A DNA stretch of 64,000 nt. It comes from CAYLMM01 sp964384825 (GTDB lineage: Bacteria; Krumholzibacteriota; Krumholzibacteriia; LZORAL124-64-63). Below are positions 7,790 through 17,075 of the stretch, one piece after another. The notes beneath the pieces are model-generated. The model saw only the letters and a list, made by a program, of their open reading frames with translations. It was not told where the DNA came from and made no database searches. Location of the stretch: the NCBI GenBank assembly GCA_964384825.1, contig CAYLMM010000004.1:38016-102015 (forward strand), in the 5' to 3' direction. The number at the start of each line of letters is the position of its first letter. The first letter of the stretch is position 1. Position numbers and translations under genes: made by a program.

Positions 7790-8533
7790 ATGAAGGAATT
7801 GCAGGGCAAGGTCGCCATCATCACCGGAGGCGCTTCGGGCCTGGGCCGCGCGGCCGTGCAGCGCTTCGTCGAAGCGGGAGCCAAGGTCAGCTTCTGGGAT
7901 GTCTCCGACGAAGCCGGCGAAAAGCTGCTGGCCGAGCTGAAGGCCGACGGAGCCGAGGTCGAGTTCCGCAACGTGAACGTGGCCGACGCGACCGCGGTGA
8001 AGGCCGCCGTTGCCGGGGTGCGCGAGAAGTTCGGCGCGGTCGACGTGCTGGTCAACAACGCCGGGATCACCCGCGACGCCACCCTGATGAAGATGGAAGA
8101 GGCGCAGTTCGACCAGGTGATCGACGTGAACCTCAAGGGCGTCTTCAACTGCGGCCAGGCCTGCGCACGGGTCATGGTCGAGCAGGGCTCGGGCGCCATC
8201 GTCAACACCAGCAGCGTCGTGGCGCTCTACGGCAACTTCGGCCAGACGAACTACGTGGCCACCAAGGCCGGCGTGATCGGCATGACGAAGGTCTGGGCCC
8301 GCGAACTGGGCCGCAAGGGCGTGCGCGTGAACGCGGTCGCGCCTGGATTCATCGGCACCGACATGGTGATGGCCATGCCCGAGAAGGTGCGCGACATGAT
8401 GGCCGGCAAGGCCCCGATGCAGCGCCTGGGCCGTCCGGCGGAGATCGCCGACGCCTACCTGTTCCTGGCGTCCGACCGGGCGTCGTTCATCAACGGCGCC
8501 GTCCTGAGCGTGGACGGCGGGCTGACCGTCTAG
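7790..8533 (+). CDS. FabG-like short-chain dehydrogenase, probably NAD-dependent 3-hydroxyacyl-CoA dehydrogenase
   Basis: 247-residue classical SDR closely resembling FabG/PhaB. The nucleotide motif is TGGASGLG (residues 12-19), followed by NNAG (89-92), the catalytic S142, and Y155 and K159 in YVATK. The C-terminal GAVLSVDGGLTV is typical of FabG. Asp37 at the end of beta-2 (FWDVSD) is the residue that usually selects NAD(H) over NADP(H), which fits oxidation of a hydroxyacyl-CoA rather than biosynthetic reduction. GGAGG precedes the ATG. It is eight bases from the KAS III-like gene and in one operon with a thiolase, so interconversion of 3-hydroxyacyl- and 3-oxoacyl-CoA is the likely role. 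Confidence 0.85.
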   Translation: MKELQGKVAIITGGASGLGRAAVQRFVEAGAKVSFWDVSDEAGEKLLAELKADGAEVEFRNVNVADATAVKAAVAGVREKFGAVDVLVNNAGITRDATLMKMEEAQFDQVIDVNLKGVFNCGQACARVMVEQGSGAIVNTSSVVALYGNFGQTNYVATKAGVIGMTKVWARELGRKGVRVNAVAPGFIGTDMVMAMPEKVRDMMAGKAPMQRLGRPAEIADAYLFLASDRASFINGAVLSVDGGLTV

Positions 8534-8541
8534 GAGGAGCG

Positions 8542-9531
8542 ATGACCCGCAACGCCATGATCGCCGCCACCGGCATGTACGCCCCGGACAGGGTGGTGCC
8601 CAACAGCTTCTTCAACGAGGTGCTCGGCGAGGACGTCGACACCTGGCTGAGGAACAACCTGACCATCCGTGAGCGCCGCTGGTGCTCGGAAGACGAGAGC
8701 ACCGCCGACCTGGTCGAGCGCTGCTCGCGGATCATCCTGGACAAGGCGGGAGTCTCCCCGGCGGATCTCGACCTGATCATCATCAGCACCGACACTCCGG
8801 AGTACGTGTCGCCCTCGACCGCCGCGGTGGTCCAGCACCGTCTCGGCGCGACCGGCGCGGGCACCTTCGACGTCAACACCGCCTGCGCCGGCTTCGTGAC
8901 CGCGGTCGACATGGGCGCGAAGTACATCCAGACCGAGGCGCAGTACCGCAACGTGCTGGTCATCGGCGCCTACGCCATGTCCAGGCATCTCGAGGTCACC
9001 GACAAGAAGACCTCGAACCTCTTCGCCGACGGCGCGGCGGGCGTGCTGCTGCAGCCCACCGACAAGGACAGGGGATGGAAGGCGGCGCGGCTGCACACCG
9101 AGGGGCAGTACGCCGACTGGATGGGGATCTACGCCGGCGGCACCAAGCGCCCGGTCGACGTCGACGTCCTGTCCGCGGGCGATCACAAGCTGAAGTTCGT
9201 GCAGCGGTTCCCGACCGAGATCAACCCCGAGACCTGGACGCGGATGGTGCGCGAGACGGTCGAGGCGGCCGGCTACTCCGTCGATGACGTCGCCATGGCC
9301 TTCTTCACCCAGATCAACATCAACAGCATCCGCGAGACCATGGCCAACCTGGGAATGCCCTGGGAGAAGACCCACTGCGTGATGGACCGCTACGGCTACA
9401 CCGGATCGGCCTGCATCCCGATGTGCCTGGCCGAGGCCGACGAGCAGGGCAAGCTGAAACCCGGCGACCTGGTCGTCTTCATGGGGTCGGGCGGCGGTCT
9501 GGCCTTCGCCTGCTCGGCGTTCGTGTGGTGA
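8542..9531 (+). CDS. KAS III (FabH)-like thiolase-fold enzyme lacking the His/Asn pair
   Basis: 329-residue thiolase-fold protein aligned by eye to FabH. The nucleophile is kept: Cys115 in FDVNTACAGF. The two other catalytic residues are not. The FabH motif PHQAN reads FTQIN here (Thr256 in place of His), and the motif HGNT reads YGYT (Tyr286 in place of Asn). In FabH these residues decarboxylate malonyl-ACP, so normal KAS III chemistry is unlikely. Acyl transfer, thioester hydrolysis or a non-decarboxylating condensation is more plausible. GGAGGAG lies just before the ATG, partly inside the SDR stop. The operon context (ligase, SDR, thiolase) points to CoA-thioester catabolism. Confidence 0.8.
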   Translation: MTRNAMIAATGMYAPDRVVPNSFFNEVLGEDVDTWLRNNLTIRERRWCSEDESTADLVERCSRIILDKAGVSPADLDLIIISTDTPEYVSPSTAAVVQHRLGATGAGTFDVNTACAGFVTAVDMGAKYIQTEAQYRNVLVIGAYAMSRHLEVTDKKTSNLFADGAAGVLLQPTDKDRGWKAARLHTEGQYADWMGIYAGGTKRPVDVDVLSAGDHKLKFVQRFPTEINPETWTRMVRETVEAAGYSVDDVAMAFFTQININSIRETMANLGMPWEKTHCVMDRYGYTGSACIPMCLAEADEQGKLKPGDLVVFMGSGGGLAFACSAFVW

Positions 9532-9563
9532 TCCGGAGGGACTGAACGGAAACGGAGGAGATC

Positions 9564-11078
9564 TTGAACGGACTCGCGTCGAGGCAACTGGTGACCGCCG
9601 GCTGGATTCTCGTGGCGGCGTACATGGCCGTGATCCTCTTTTTCGTCGTGCGCGGAGCTCGGCGGAACAAGGACATGTCCGACTACGCCCTGGGCAGCAT
9701 CTCCTTCTCGCCCGTGGCGGTCGGCCTGGCCCTGGCCGCCTCGATGACCAGCGCCGCGACGTTCATCATCAACCCCGGCTTCATCGCCCTCTACGGGATC
9801 AGCGGGGTGATCTCCTATGCGATCGTGCTGCCGCTGGCCTCGATGGTCTCGCTGGTGATCCTGACCAAGGGGTTCCGCCGGCACGGGCAGAGCGTCAAGG
9901 CGTTGAGCATGGCGCAGTGGATGGGGACCCGCTACCGCAGCCGCTTCTACTCCCTGTTCTTCGCCTTCCTCTCGCTGCTGCTGATCACCTTCATCGTGCT
10001 GATCGTCGTGGGCCTGGTGAAGGTGCTGAGCAAGTCGCTGAACGTGGGCGAGATGCAGGTGCTGATCGGCCTGACGATCTTCGTCTTCGGCTACATGATG
10101 TTCGGCGGCGCCAACAGCATGGTCTACACCAACACGGTTCAGGCCTGCCTGATGCTGGTGGTGGCCTTCGTGCTGCTGGGCTCGGGCCACGAGCATTTCA
10201 GCGCGGGCGTGCACGGGTTCCTCGACCGCCTGCGTGCTGTCGATCCGGCCCTGGTCGGACTCACCAACACCGAGAGCTTCCTGTTCCGCGACTGGTTCGA
10301 GATCGGCTTCGCCCAGATCGTCGTCGGCGCGGCCATCGTCTGCCAGCCGCACATCATCACCAAGAGCCTGCTGCTGAAGACCGACCGCGACGTGAACCGC
10401 TACCTGACCGTCGGGGTGATCACCGAGCTGATCTTCTTCGCCGTGGTCTTCGTCGGCCTCTACGCCCGGCTGGCCTTCCCCGACCTGACCGTCGACGGCG
10501 TCGCCCTGAAGATGGACGGCATCGTCTCGGCCTACGTGGTCCGGGAATTCCCCGTCTACATGGGGCTGATCGTCGTGCTGGGCCTGATCTCGGCGGGGAT
10601 GTCGACGCTCGAGGGCCTGATCCAGTCGCTGTCGACCACCATCACCGCCGACATCGCGACGCCCCTGGCCGGCGGGCTGCTGCCGGCCGAAGGGCCGGCG
10701 CGCGACCGGATCCTGATGGGGATCAACCGCACCGCGATCGCGCTGCTGGCGGTCGTGTCGGCCTGGCTGTCGTGGCGGCAGCTGGTCCATCCCAAGCTGT
10801 CTGTGGCGATCTTCGCCCAGAACGGCGTCTACGCTTATTTCTCGGCCGCCTTCGTGCCCATCCTCTTCGGGATGTTCCTGCCGCGGGCCCGGCTCTCGTC
10901 GGCCGCGGCGGCCTCGCTGACGGCGGTCGCCGTTCATTTTATCATGTACTACGGCAAGGTCGGCGTGCCGCTGACCCTCGCCACGGGGGAGAATCCCGGC
11001 GTGGCGGCGGCCGTGGCCATCGTGTTGTCGGTGGCCGTCGGCGGGGCGACGTATCTGCTGACGGGGAGGAAGAGATGA
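9564..11078 (+). CDS. Sodium:solute symporter (SSS family)
   Basis: 504-residue polytopic inner-membrane protein of the SSS family, importing a small solute with Na+. About thirteen hydrophobic segments are visible; the early ALAASMTSAATFIINPGF stretch corresponds to the unwound TM1/2 sodium site, and the central ISAGMSTLEGLIQSLSTTITADI matches the TM8 region of the family. TTG at 9564 is chosen as start because GGAGGAG lies three bases before it. Its TGA overlaps the acyl-CoA ligase start (ATGA). The substrate is unknown; with a CoA ligase coded immediately downstream, a carboxylate is likely. Confidence 0.9.
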   Translation: MNGLASRQLVTAGWILVAAYMAVILFFVVRGARRNKDMSDYALGSISFSPVAVGLALAASMTSAATFIINPGFIALYGISGVISYAIVLPLASMVSLVILTKGFRRHGQSVKALSMAQWMGTRYRSRFYSLFFAFLSLLLITFIVLIVVGLVKVLSKSLNVGEMQVLIGLTIFVFGYMMFGGANSMVYTNTVQACLMLVVAFVLLGSGHEHFSAGVHGFLDRLRAVDPALVGLTNTESFLFRDWFEIGFAQIVVGAAIVCQPHIITKSLLLKTDRDVNRYLTVGVITELIFFAVVFVGLYARLAFPDLTVDGVALKMDGIVSAYVVREFPVYMGLIVVLGLISAGMSTLEGLIQSLSTTITADIATPLAGGLLPAEGPARDRILMGINRTAIALLAVVSAWLSWRQLVHPKLSVAIFAQNGVYAYFSAAFVPILFGMFLPRARLSSAAAASLTAVAVHFIMYYGKVGVPLTLATGENPGVAAAVAIVLSVAVGGATYLLTGRKR

Positions 11079-12604
11079 TCCCTTCGCGGATCGACTGGCT
11101 TTCCACCTGGGCCCTCTATACGCCGGGCAGGATGGTCCTGCGCGATCACGTGAGCGGCGCCGAATGGACCTACGCCGAGGCGAACCGTCGGGCGGGGGCG
11201 CTGGCCGCCCACCTGCGCGACGAGTTCGGCCTGGAGAAGGGCGACCGCCTGGCCGTCCTGTCCCGCAACAACTGCGAATTCCTGTTCCTGTTCTTCGCCT
11301 GCGTGAAGCTGGGCGTGGTCCTGGTGCCGCTGAACTTCCGCTTCACGTCGCGCGAACTCGACGTTCCGATCGGCGATTCCGAGCCGAAGCTGCTGGTGGT
11401 CGAGGACGAATTGTCCGCACTGGCCGACGGCCTGACCACGCTGCCGGCGTTCGCCCGCCGGCTGCCCGTTTCGGAGCTCGGCCCGTACCTGAACGGAGAG
11501 GTCGCCGGCGGGATCGATCCGCGGCCCGACGCCTCGCTCGACGATCTGGTGCTGATCCTCTACACGGCCGGCACCACCGGCGTGCCCAAGGGCGCGATGA
11601 TCACCCACAGGATGCTGCTGTGGAACAGCATCAACACCTCGCTGCGGCTGGACCTGACCTCGCGCGACCATACCCAGGCCTACGCGCCGCTCTTCCACAC
11701 CGGCGGCTGGAACGTGCTGTTCACGCCGTTTTTGCACGTCGGAGCGAGCCACACCCTGATGCCCGGCTTCGACGCCGACCTGCTGCTCGAGCTGATGGAG
11801 AAGGAGGGCACGACGATCTTCTGGGGCGTGCCCGCGATGATGCGGATGCTGGCCGATTCCCCGCGCTGGGAGAAGACCGACCTCTCGACCGTCCGCTACG
11901 CGATCGTCGGCGGCGCGCCGATGCCGGTGCCCCTGATCAACCAGTGGCACGAGCGCGGCGTGTTCATCCGCCAGGGATACGGACTGACCGAGGTCGGACC
12001 GAACACCTTCTCCCTGCATCAGGACGACGCGATCGCGCACCGCGGATCGATCGGTTTTCCGAACTTCTACATCGACGCGAAGATCATGGGCGACGACGGC
12101 GCGGAATGCGGACCCGACCAGCCCGGCGAGCTGTGGCTGCGTTCGCCGGTGGTCACCCCGGGCTACTGGCGCAAGCCGAAGGAGACGGCCGCCGCGATCA
12201 CCGACGGCTGGTTCCACACCGGCGACGTCGTGCGCCGCGACGCCGAGGGCTTCCACTACGTCGTGGACCGCAAGAAGAACATGTTCATCAGCGGCGGGGA
12301 GAACGTCTACCCCGCCGAGATAGAGGGCTACCTGGTCACCCACCCCGCGGTCCGCGAGGCGGCGGTGATCGGCGTGCCCGATGATAGATGGGGCGAGGTG
12401 GGCCGCGCCTACGTCGTCCTGAAGGAGGGGCTGGAAGCCGACGCCGAGGACATCATCGGGTTCTGCAGCGGCAACCTGGCCAAGTACAAGATTCCCAAAT
12501 ACGTGGAGTTCATTCCCGAACTGCCTCGCAACGAGGCCGGCAAGGTGGACCGTGCGCGGCTCGCCCCCGGCCTTAACCCCGGTCAGAAAGGACCTGAGAA
12601 ATGA
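11075..12604 (+). CDS. Acyl-CoA synthetase (AMP-forming, ANL superfamily)
   Basis: 509-residue ANL enzyme that would activate a carboxylic acid to its CoA thioester through an acyl-adenylate. Motifs: A3 YTAGTTGVPKG, A5 QGYGLTE, A7 GWFHTGD, A8 VDRKKNMFISGGENVYPAEIE region, and the A10 lysine in NEAGKVDR. No signal peptide; cytoplasmic. It is translationally coupled at both ends: ATGA overlaps with the symporter and with the lipoprotein gene. The sequence does not fix the substrate; the downstream acetoacetyl-CoA-type thiolase suggests a short-chain acid. Confidence 0.92.
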   Translation: MIPSRIDWLSTWALYTPGRMVLRDHVSGAEWTYAEANRRAGALAAHLRDEFGLEKGDRLAVLSRNNCEFLFLFFACVKLGVVLVPLNFRFTSRELDVPIGDSEPKLLVVEDELSALADGLTTLPAFARRLPVSELGPYLNGEVAGGIDPRPDASLDDLVLILYTAGTTGVPKGAMITHRMLLWNSINTSLRLDLTSRDHTQAYAPLFHTGGWNVLFTPFLHVGASHTLMPGFDADLLLELMEKEGTTIFWGVPAMMRMLADSPRWEKTDLSTVRYAIVGGAPMPVPLINQWHERGVFIRQGYGLTEVGPNTFSLHQDDAIAHRGSIGFPNFYIDAKIMGDDGAECGPDQPGELWLRSPVVTPGYWRKPKETAAAITDGWFHTGDVVRRDAEGFHYVVDRKKNMFISGGENVYPAEIEGYLVTHPAVREAAVIGVPDDRWGEVGRAYVVLKEGLEADAEDIIGFCSGNLAKYKIPKYVEFIPELPRNEAGKVDRARLAPGLNPGQKGPEK

Positions 12605-13137
12605 ACAAGGCCCTGAAAATCCTGCTGCTTCTCGCGCTGGCCATGATGGCCCTGGGCATCGCCTCCTGCAGCGACGACGACGACGACAGTCCGGTGACCC
12701 CGCCGGTCGAGACCGACCCCTGGGTCGGGACCTGGATCAGCGCCGGCGCCAACGTGGCTCCGCTGGTCTACATGGCTCCGGTCAACACGGACACCGTCAT
12801 CGTCGAGCTCAACGCGAACAACACCGTGACCCTGACCCAGCACAACTGGGACACCGATGTCTGGTCGACCAACACCGGCACCTACGGCATCACCGAGTCG
12901 GATTCCGGCAACATCCACGCCATCAGCCTGAGCTACACCAATCCCGCGTACGACCAGGTCGGCATCTTCGAGGTCGTCGAGGGCACGCCCGACATCCTGA
13001 AGCTCGAGGTCGTCATCAGCACCTATCCGACCCAGCCCACGGTCCAGGGCGGTTTCGAGGCCGATCCCGCGCTCTGGTTCGACGACGGGACCAATCCTCC
13101 CTACTACCTGAATCTCCAGACCTACGTGCGGCAGTAA
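12601..13137 (+). CDS. Small lipoprotein of the catabolic operon
   Basis: 178-residue lipoprotein, family not recognised. The signal peptide (KALKILLLLALAMMALG) ends in IASC and is followed by an unusual run of five aspartates (SDDDDDSP). The +2 Ser is compatible with outer-membrane transport. The mature part looks like a small beta-barrel or lipocalin-type domain (WVGTWISAG at its start, alternating strands such as TVTLTQHNW). The ATG overlaps the ligase stop. It precedes the outer-membrane barrel gene, so a ligand-binding or accessory role at the outer membrane is reasonable but unproven. Confidence 0.75.
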   Translation: MNKALKILLLLALAMMALGIASCSDDDDDSPVTPPVETDPWVGTWISAGANVAPLVYMAPVNTDTVIVELNANNTVTLTQHNWDTDVWSTNTGTYGITESDSGNIHAISLSYTNPAYDQVGIFEVVEGTPDILKLEVVISTYPTQPTVQGGFEADPALWFDDGTNPPYYLNLQTYVRQ

Positions 13138-13145
13138 TCATCGCA

Positions 13146-13167
13146 AGGGGCCCCTTCGGGGGCCCCT
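13146..13167. terminator. GC hairpin without U-tract, within the operon
   Basis: AGGGGCCCC and GGGGCCCCT form a perfect 9-bp stem closed by TTCG, nine bases after the lipoprotein stop. No T-run follows, so it may stabilise or partly terminate the transcript ahead of the barrel gene. Confidence 0.45.
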
Positions 13168-13211
13168 GACCGACGAACGAACCGGATCTCGGGAGCGAAT
13201 GGGGCTTAGCC

Positions 13212-14765
13212 ATGAAACGAATGCTGATCTTCCTGGCCGTGCTGCTGACCGCGGCTGGAGCCTGGGCCCAGACGGGGGGGGACTACCCCGAACACAAGCA
13301 GAAGACCGACCGGAGCGAATTCGACTTCATCGGCTACTTCATCACCCGCAGCGAGGCCTGCAACGTGGCGACGACCAACGAGTTCCTCAAGGGACAGGTC
13401 GTCGGGCGCTTCTTCGGCGGGAACACGACCATGACGTCGGGCAGGACGTCCCGCTACACCGAACAGCGCTTCATGCCGATGATCACCTACTCGCCGCGCC
13501 TGTTCGACGGCTGGGCCAAGATCCGCACCAGCCTCGAGTTCGACTGGACCTGGGGCGACGTGAACTACAACGCCGGCGGCAACCAGGGCGGCGGTTTCGG
13601 CGCGGACAACGTCAACATGCAGACCCAGAACCTGTTCATGGAGATCAATCCCCGCGATGACCTGTTCATCAACGTGGGTCTGCAGCGCATCTACGACAAC
13701 GTCCAGATCCCCTGGTACACCTTCACCGACCACCTGCTGACCAAGGGCTACCGCCTGGCGCTGTTCGGCTCCGACGGCACCGGCGTCTCGACGCACTGGT
13801 TCCGCAGGCCGGACGAGCGGCTGAAGATCGGCGCGTACCAGTTCTACGAGAACAACATCGAGCAGGACGACGACGTCGTGATGTTCGAGGGCATCTACGA
13901 GAAGGATCTGGGCATCGCGTCGTCGGTGGCGCTGGCGTTCAACTACGTCCGCGACCACGGCAACGGCGAGGGCGGCGTGGTGTCGCTCAACCAGGGCCTG
14001 AATTCGAACCTGAGCAGCTACAACGGAGTGTTCAACTTCGACTTCGGCAACGAGGACTACACCGCCGACGTCTACTGGGCAGGCCTGCAGTTCCACCGCG
14101 ATCCCCTGCTGGACCAGGGCCGGTTAGGATTCAGCGGCTTCGGCTTCTACAACTTCGGCGAAGCCACCACCGCCAGCCGCGATGTCGACATCGGCGGTTT
14201 CGCCGGCAACCTGCGCACCGCCTGGCGCTACGGCCGCTGCCACGAGGACCAGATCGTCCTGGACACGATCTTCACGACCGGCGACGGCAACGGCATCAGC
14301 GACGGCGAGTACAACGGCGTGCTGACCGGCAACAACTGGACGACCCCGGGCTCGGTCTTCATCGGCCACGGCCTGTATCTGCTGCTGCCGCACGGCAACG
14401 TGGTCAACCGCTACTCGGCGGCGGTCATCGACATCCAGAACATGGGCTACGGCCTGAGCGCGGGCGCCTTGACCGCGGCCCGCGACCTCGTGCAGAACAA
14501 GCTGCGCCTGAAGGCCGGAGTCGGCGCCGGGTGGGCCTCCAAGACATCCACCGGCATGGACAACTTCATCGGCACGGAAGTGAACATGAGCCTCCGCTAC
14601 CGGCCGAAGGTCTTCCTGGATCTGGAACTGCACGCGGCCTACATGTGGCTCGGCAATTTCTACGAGTCGCCGGAGGTCAACGGCAGCGACATCGACAATC
14701 CCGTGTACGAGCGGCCGGACGATCCCTGGACCGTTCTCGCCACCATCAAGTGGATCATGTTCTAG
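13212..14765 (+). CDS. Outer-membrane beta-barrel protein (porin-like)
   Basis: 517-residue secreted protein. A signal peptide (MKRMLIFLAVLLTAAGAWAQ) is followed by about 490 residues of alternating amphipathic strands rich in aromatic and glycine residues, ending in IKWIMF with a terminal Phe as in BAM-recognised barrels. Strand-turn patterns such as RLGFSGFGFYNFGEA and LDLELHAAYMWLG support a barrel. No TonB box or plug domain is visible, so diffusion rather than TonB-driven uptake is expected. Its place between a lipoprotein and a lipoprotein hydrolase, in the operon with an SSS symporter and ligase, suggests it admits the substrate to the periplasm. Confidence 0.82.
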   Translation: MKRMLIFLAVLLTAAGAWAQTGGDYPEHKQKTDRSEFDFIGYFITRSEACNVATTNEFLKGQVVGRFFGGNTTMTSGRTSRYTEQRFMPMITYSPRLFDGWAKIRTSLEFDWTWGDVNYNAGGNQGGGFGADNVNMQTQNLFMEINPRDDLFINVGLQRIYDNVQIPWYTFTDHLLTKGYRLALFGSDGTGVSTHWFRRPDERLKIGAYQFYENNIEQDDDVVMFEGIYEKDLGIASSVALAFNYVRDHGNGEGGVVSLNQGLNSNLSSYNGVFNFDFGNEDYTADVYWAGLQFHRDPLLDQGRLGFSGFGFYNFGEATTASRDVDIGGFAGNLRTAWRYGRCHEDQIVLDTIFTTGDGNGISDGEYNGVLTGNNWTTPGSVFIGHGLYLLLPHGNVVNRYSAAVIDIQNMGYGLSAGALTAARDLVQNKLRLKAGVGAGWASKTSTGMDNFIGTEVNMSLRYRPKVFLDLELHAAYMWLGNFYESPEVNGSDIDNPVYERPDDPWTVLATIKWIMF

Positions 14766-14776
14766 GGGGAACGGTC

Positions 14777-15733
14777 ATGAAGAAACTGACGACGATTTTC
14801 CTGGGGGCGGTGCTGGCCATGACGCTGCAGGGTTGCGCGACGTCCGACTGGTACCACCTGCCGAGCCTGGAGTTCGACCAGGTGGACTACGGATACGCGA
14901 CGCAGAAGGTGAAGGTGCGCAACATCGAGGTCGCCTACATCGACCAGGGCGAGGGCGACGACGTCCTGCTGCTGATCCACGGCCTCGGCACCAACGCCAA
15001 GGGCTGGACCGCGAACATCCCCGCCTGGTCGAAGGACCACCGGGTCATCGCGGTCGACCTGCCGGGCTACGGCAAGTCGGACAAGGGCTACTACGAGTAC
15101 TCGCTCAGCTTCTACGCCCAGGTCCTGAGCGAGATGCTGGACGAGCTGAAGATCGACAAGGCCGTCTGGGCCGGCCATTCGATGGGCGGCCAGATAGCCA
15201 TGGTCGCGGCGCTGAACCATCCGGAAAAGGTCGAGAAGCTGGTTCTGGTCAGCCCGGCCGGTTTCGAGCTCTTCAAGGAGGGCGAGGGCGCCTGGATGAC
15301 CGGGGCGATGACGCCCGAGTTCATCGAGAAGACCACGATCCGCAACATCGACGTGAACCTGCGCAGCAATTTCCACGACACCCCGAAAGAGGCCGAGTTC
15401 ATGGTCACCGACCGGATCCAGATCCGCGGCGCCTCGGACTTCGGGAACTACTGCTACGCGGTTTCGCGCAACGTCGACGCGATGATCGAGGAACCGGTGT
15501 GGGAGCGGCTGGGAGAGATCACCCAGCCCGCGCTGGTGCTCTTCGGCGAGAACGACCGGCTGATCCCGAACCGGTTCCTGCACGGCGGCTGGACCCGCGA
15601 CGTGGCCGAGGGCGGCGCGGCGCGGATGCCCAACGCCAAGCTGGTGATGATTCCCGAATGCGGTCACTTCGTGCAGTTCGAGCAGTCCGAAAGGGCCAGC
15701 GCCGAAGTGCTGGAATTCCTGGGGGATTCCTAG
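14777..15733 (+). CDS. Lipoprotein alpha/beta hydrolase (esterase-like)
   Basis: 318-residue alpha/beta-hydrolase with a lipobox (LAMTLQGC, Cys20), so it is tethered to a membrane on the periplasmic or outer side. The fold's landmarks are present: oxyanion-hole HGLG (68-71), nucleophile Ser135 in GHSMGG, Asp260 in FGENDRLIP and His297 in ECGHFVQFEQ. It hydrolyses an ester or related bond; specificity is not readable. ATG at 14777 follows the barrel stop by 11 bases, with AGGGGGAA upstream. In this operon it could release the acid that the barrel and symporter then carry inward. Confidence 0.88.
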   Translation: MKKLTTIFLGAVLAMTLQGCATSDWYHLPSLEFDQVDYGYATQKVKVRNIEVAYIDQGEGDDVLLLIHGLGTNAKGWTANIPAWSKDHRVIAVDLPGYGKSDKGYYEYSLSFYAQVLSEMLDELKIDKAVWAGHSMGGQIAMVAALNHPEKVEKLVLVSPAGFELFKEGEGAWMTGAMTPEFIEKTTIRNIDVNLRSNFHDTPKEAEFMVTDRIQIRGASDFGNYCYAVSRNVDAMIEEPVWERLGEITQPALVLFGENDRLIPNRFLHGGWTRDVAEGGAARMPNAKLVMIPECGHFVQFEQSERASAEVLEFLGDS

Positions 15734-15747
15734 ACCGGAACGATACG

Positions 15748-15777
15748 GGGCCGCCGCGCGAGGGGGCGCGGCGGCCC
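15748..15777. terminator. GC hairpin without U-tract between hydrolase and thiolase
   Basis: GGGCCGCCGCGC and GCGCGGCGGCCC form a perfect 12-bp stem with a six-base loop (GAGGGG). No T-run follows. It may act as a weak terminator or mRNA-processing element within the operon. Confidence 0.45.
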
Positions 15778-15805
15778 GCGGCAAACTGGAAGCGGAGGAA
15801 CGGAC

Positions 15806-16990
15806 ATGCGTGAAGCAGTCATCGCCGCGGCGCGGCGGACCGCCATCGGAACATTCAACGGGGGGCTTTCCACGATCCCGGCCCACGAACTGGGCGCGAC
15901 GGTGCTCCGGGACATCCTGGAGCGGACCGGCGTGGATCCGGCCCGGGTGGACGAGGTCGTCATGGGCCAGATCCTGACCGCCGGCTGCGGCCAGGGCGTG
16001 GCCCGCCAGGCCGCGATCGCCGCGGGCATCCCTCACGAGGTGCCCGCCACCACCATCAACAAGCTCTGCGGTTCGGGCATGAAGGCCGTGATGATGGCGG
16101 TCCAGGCCGTCCGTCTCGGCGACGCCGACCTGATCCTGGCCGGCGGCCAGGAGAACATGAGCCTGGCGCCTCACGTGCTGCCCGCCTCGCGGCGAGGCAA
16201 GCGCATGGGCGAGTGGAAGCTCCAGGACAGCATGATCGTCGACGGCCTGTGGGAGACCTTCAACGACTACCACATGGGCGTGACCGCCGAGAACCTGGCC
16301 CGCAAGTACGACATCTCGCGCGAAGAGCAGGACGCCTTCGCCTGCGCCAGCCAGAACAAGGCCGAGGCGGCGGTGGCCTCCGGCGTCTTCGAGGACGAGA
16401 TCACGCCGGTGTCCGTGCCGCAGCGCAAGGCCGATCCGATCGTCGTGGATACCGACGAGGGGCCGCGCAAGGGCGTGACGGTCGAGTCGCTGGCCAAGCT
16501 GCGTCCGGCCTTCCTGAAGGAGGGGACGGTCACCGCGGGCAACGCCTCGTCGATCAACGACGGCGCCGCGGCGCTGCTGATCTGCTCGCGCGAGGCCGCG
16601 GCGGACATGGGTCTGCCGGTCCTGGCGGTCGTCAGGGGCTACGCCTCGGCCGGCGTGGATCCGGCCGTCATGGGCATCGGCCCCGCGCCCGCGACGCGCA
16701 AGTGCCTGCAGAAGGCCGGCTGGACGATGGACGACCTCGAGCTGATCGAGGCCAACGAGGCCTTCGCCGCCCAGTCCCTGTCGGTGAACAAGGAGCTGGG
16801 CTGGGATGTCGCGAAGATCAACGTCCACGGCGGCGCGATCGCCCTGGGCCATCCCATCGGCGCTTCGGGCGCCCGCATCCTGGTCACCCTTCTGCACGAG
16901 ATGGGCCGCCGCCGCGTCGAGCGCGGCCTGGCCACGCTTTGCATCGGCGGGGGAATGGGGACGGCCGTAGCGGTGGAGAGGGAGTCGTAA
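15806..16990 (+). CDS. Acetyl-CoA acetyltransferase (thiolase)
   Basis: 394-residue degradative/biosynthetic-type thiolase close to AtoB/PhaA in length and motifs. Catalytic residues: Cys88 in [11 protein letters not shown], His349 in [16 protein letters not shown] and Cys379 in [10 protein letters not shown]. It cleaves acetoacetyl-CoA (or a longer 3-oxoacyl-CoA) with CoA. GGAGGAA precedes the ATG. Last gene of the GbsR-led operon; a hairpin follows the stop. With the NAD-type SDR and the ligase it completes a plausible route from a 3-hydroxy acid to acetyl-CoA. Confidence 0.93.
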   Translation: MREAVIAAARRTAIGTFNGGLSTIPAHELGATVLRDILERTGVDPARVDEVVMGQILTAGCGQGVARQAAIAAGIPHEVPATTINKLCGSGMKAVMMAVQAVRLGDADLILAGGQENMSLAPHVLPASRRGKRMGEWKLQDSMIVDGLWETFNDYHMGVTAENLARKYDISREEQDAFACASQNKAEAAVASGVFEDEITPVSVPQRKADPIVVDTDEGPRKGVTVESLAKLRPAFLKEGTVTAGNASSINDGAAALLICSREAAADMGLPVLAVVRGYASAGVDPAVMGIGPAPATRKCLQKAGWTMDDLELIEANEAFAAQSLSVNKELGWDVAKINVHGGAIALGHPIGASGARILVTLLHEMGRRRVERGLATLCIGGGMGTAVAVERES

Positions 16991-17022
16991 GCTCCGCCCG
17001 CCGCCGGACCCGTCGGAGGAAT

Positions 17023-17054
17023 ACGAGGCCGCGTCCCCCCGGGCGCGGCCTCGT
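17023..17054 (+). terminator. Hairpin terminator at the end of the catabolic operon
   Basis: ACGAGGCCGCG and CGCGGCCTCGT form an 11-bp perfect stem around a ten-base loop, 33 bases after the thiolase stop. The following bases are only weakly T-rich. Confidence 0.55.
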
Positions 17055-17075
17055 TCGATAATCGCCCCGCCCCCC

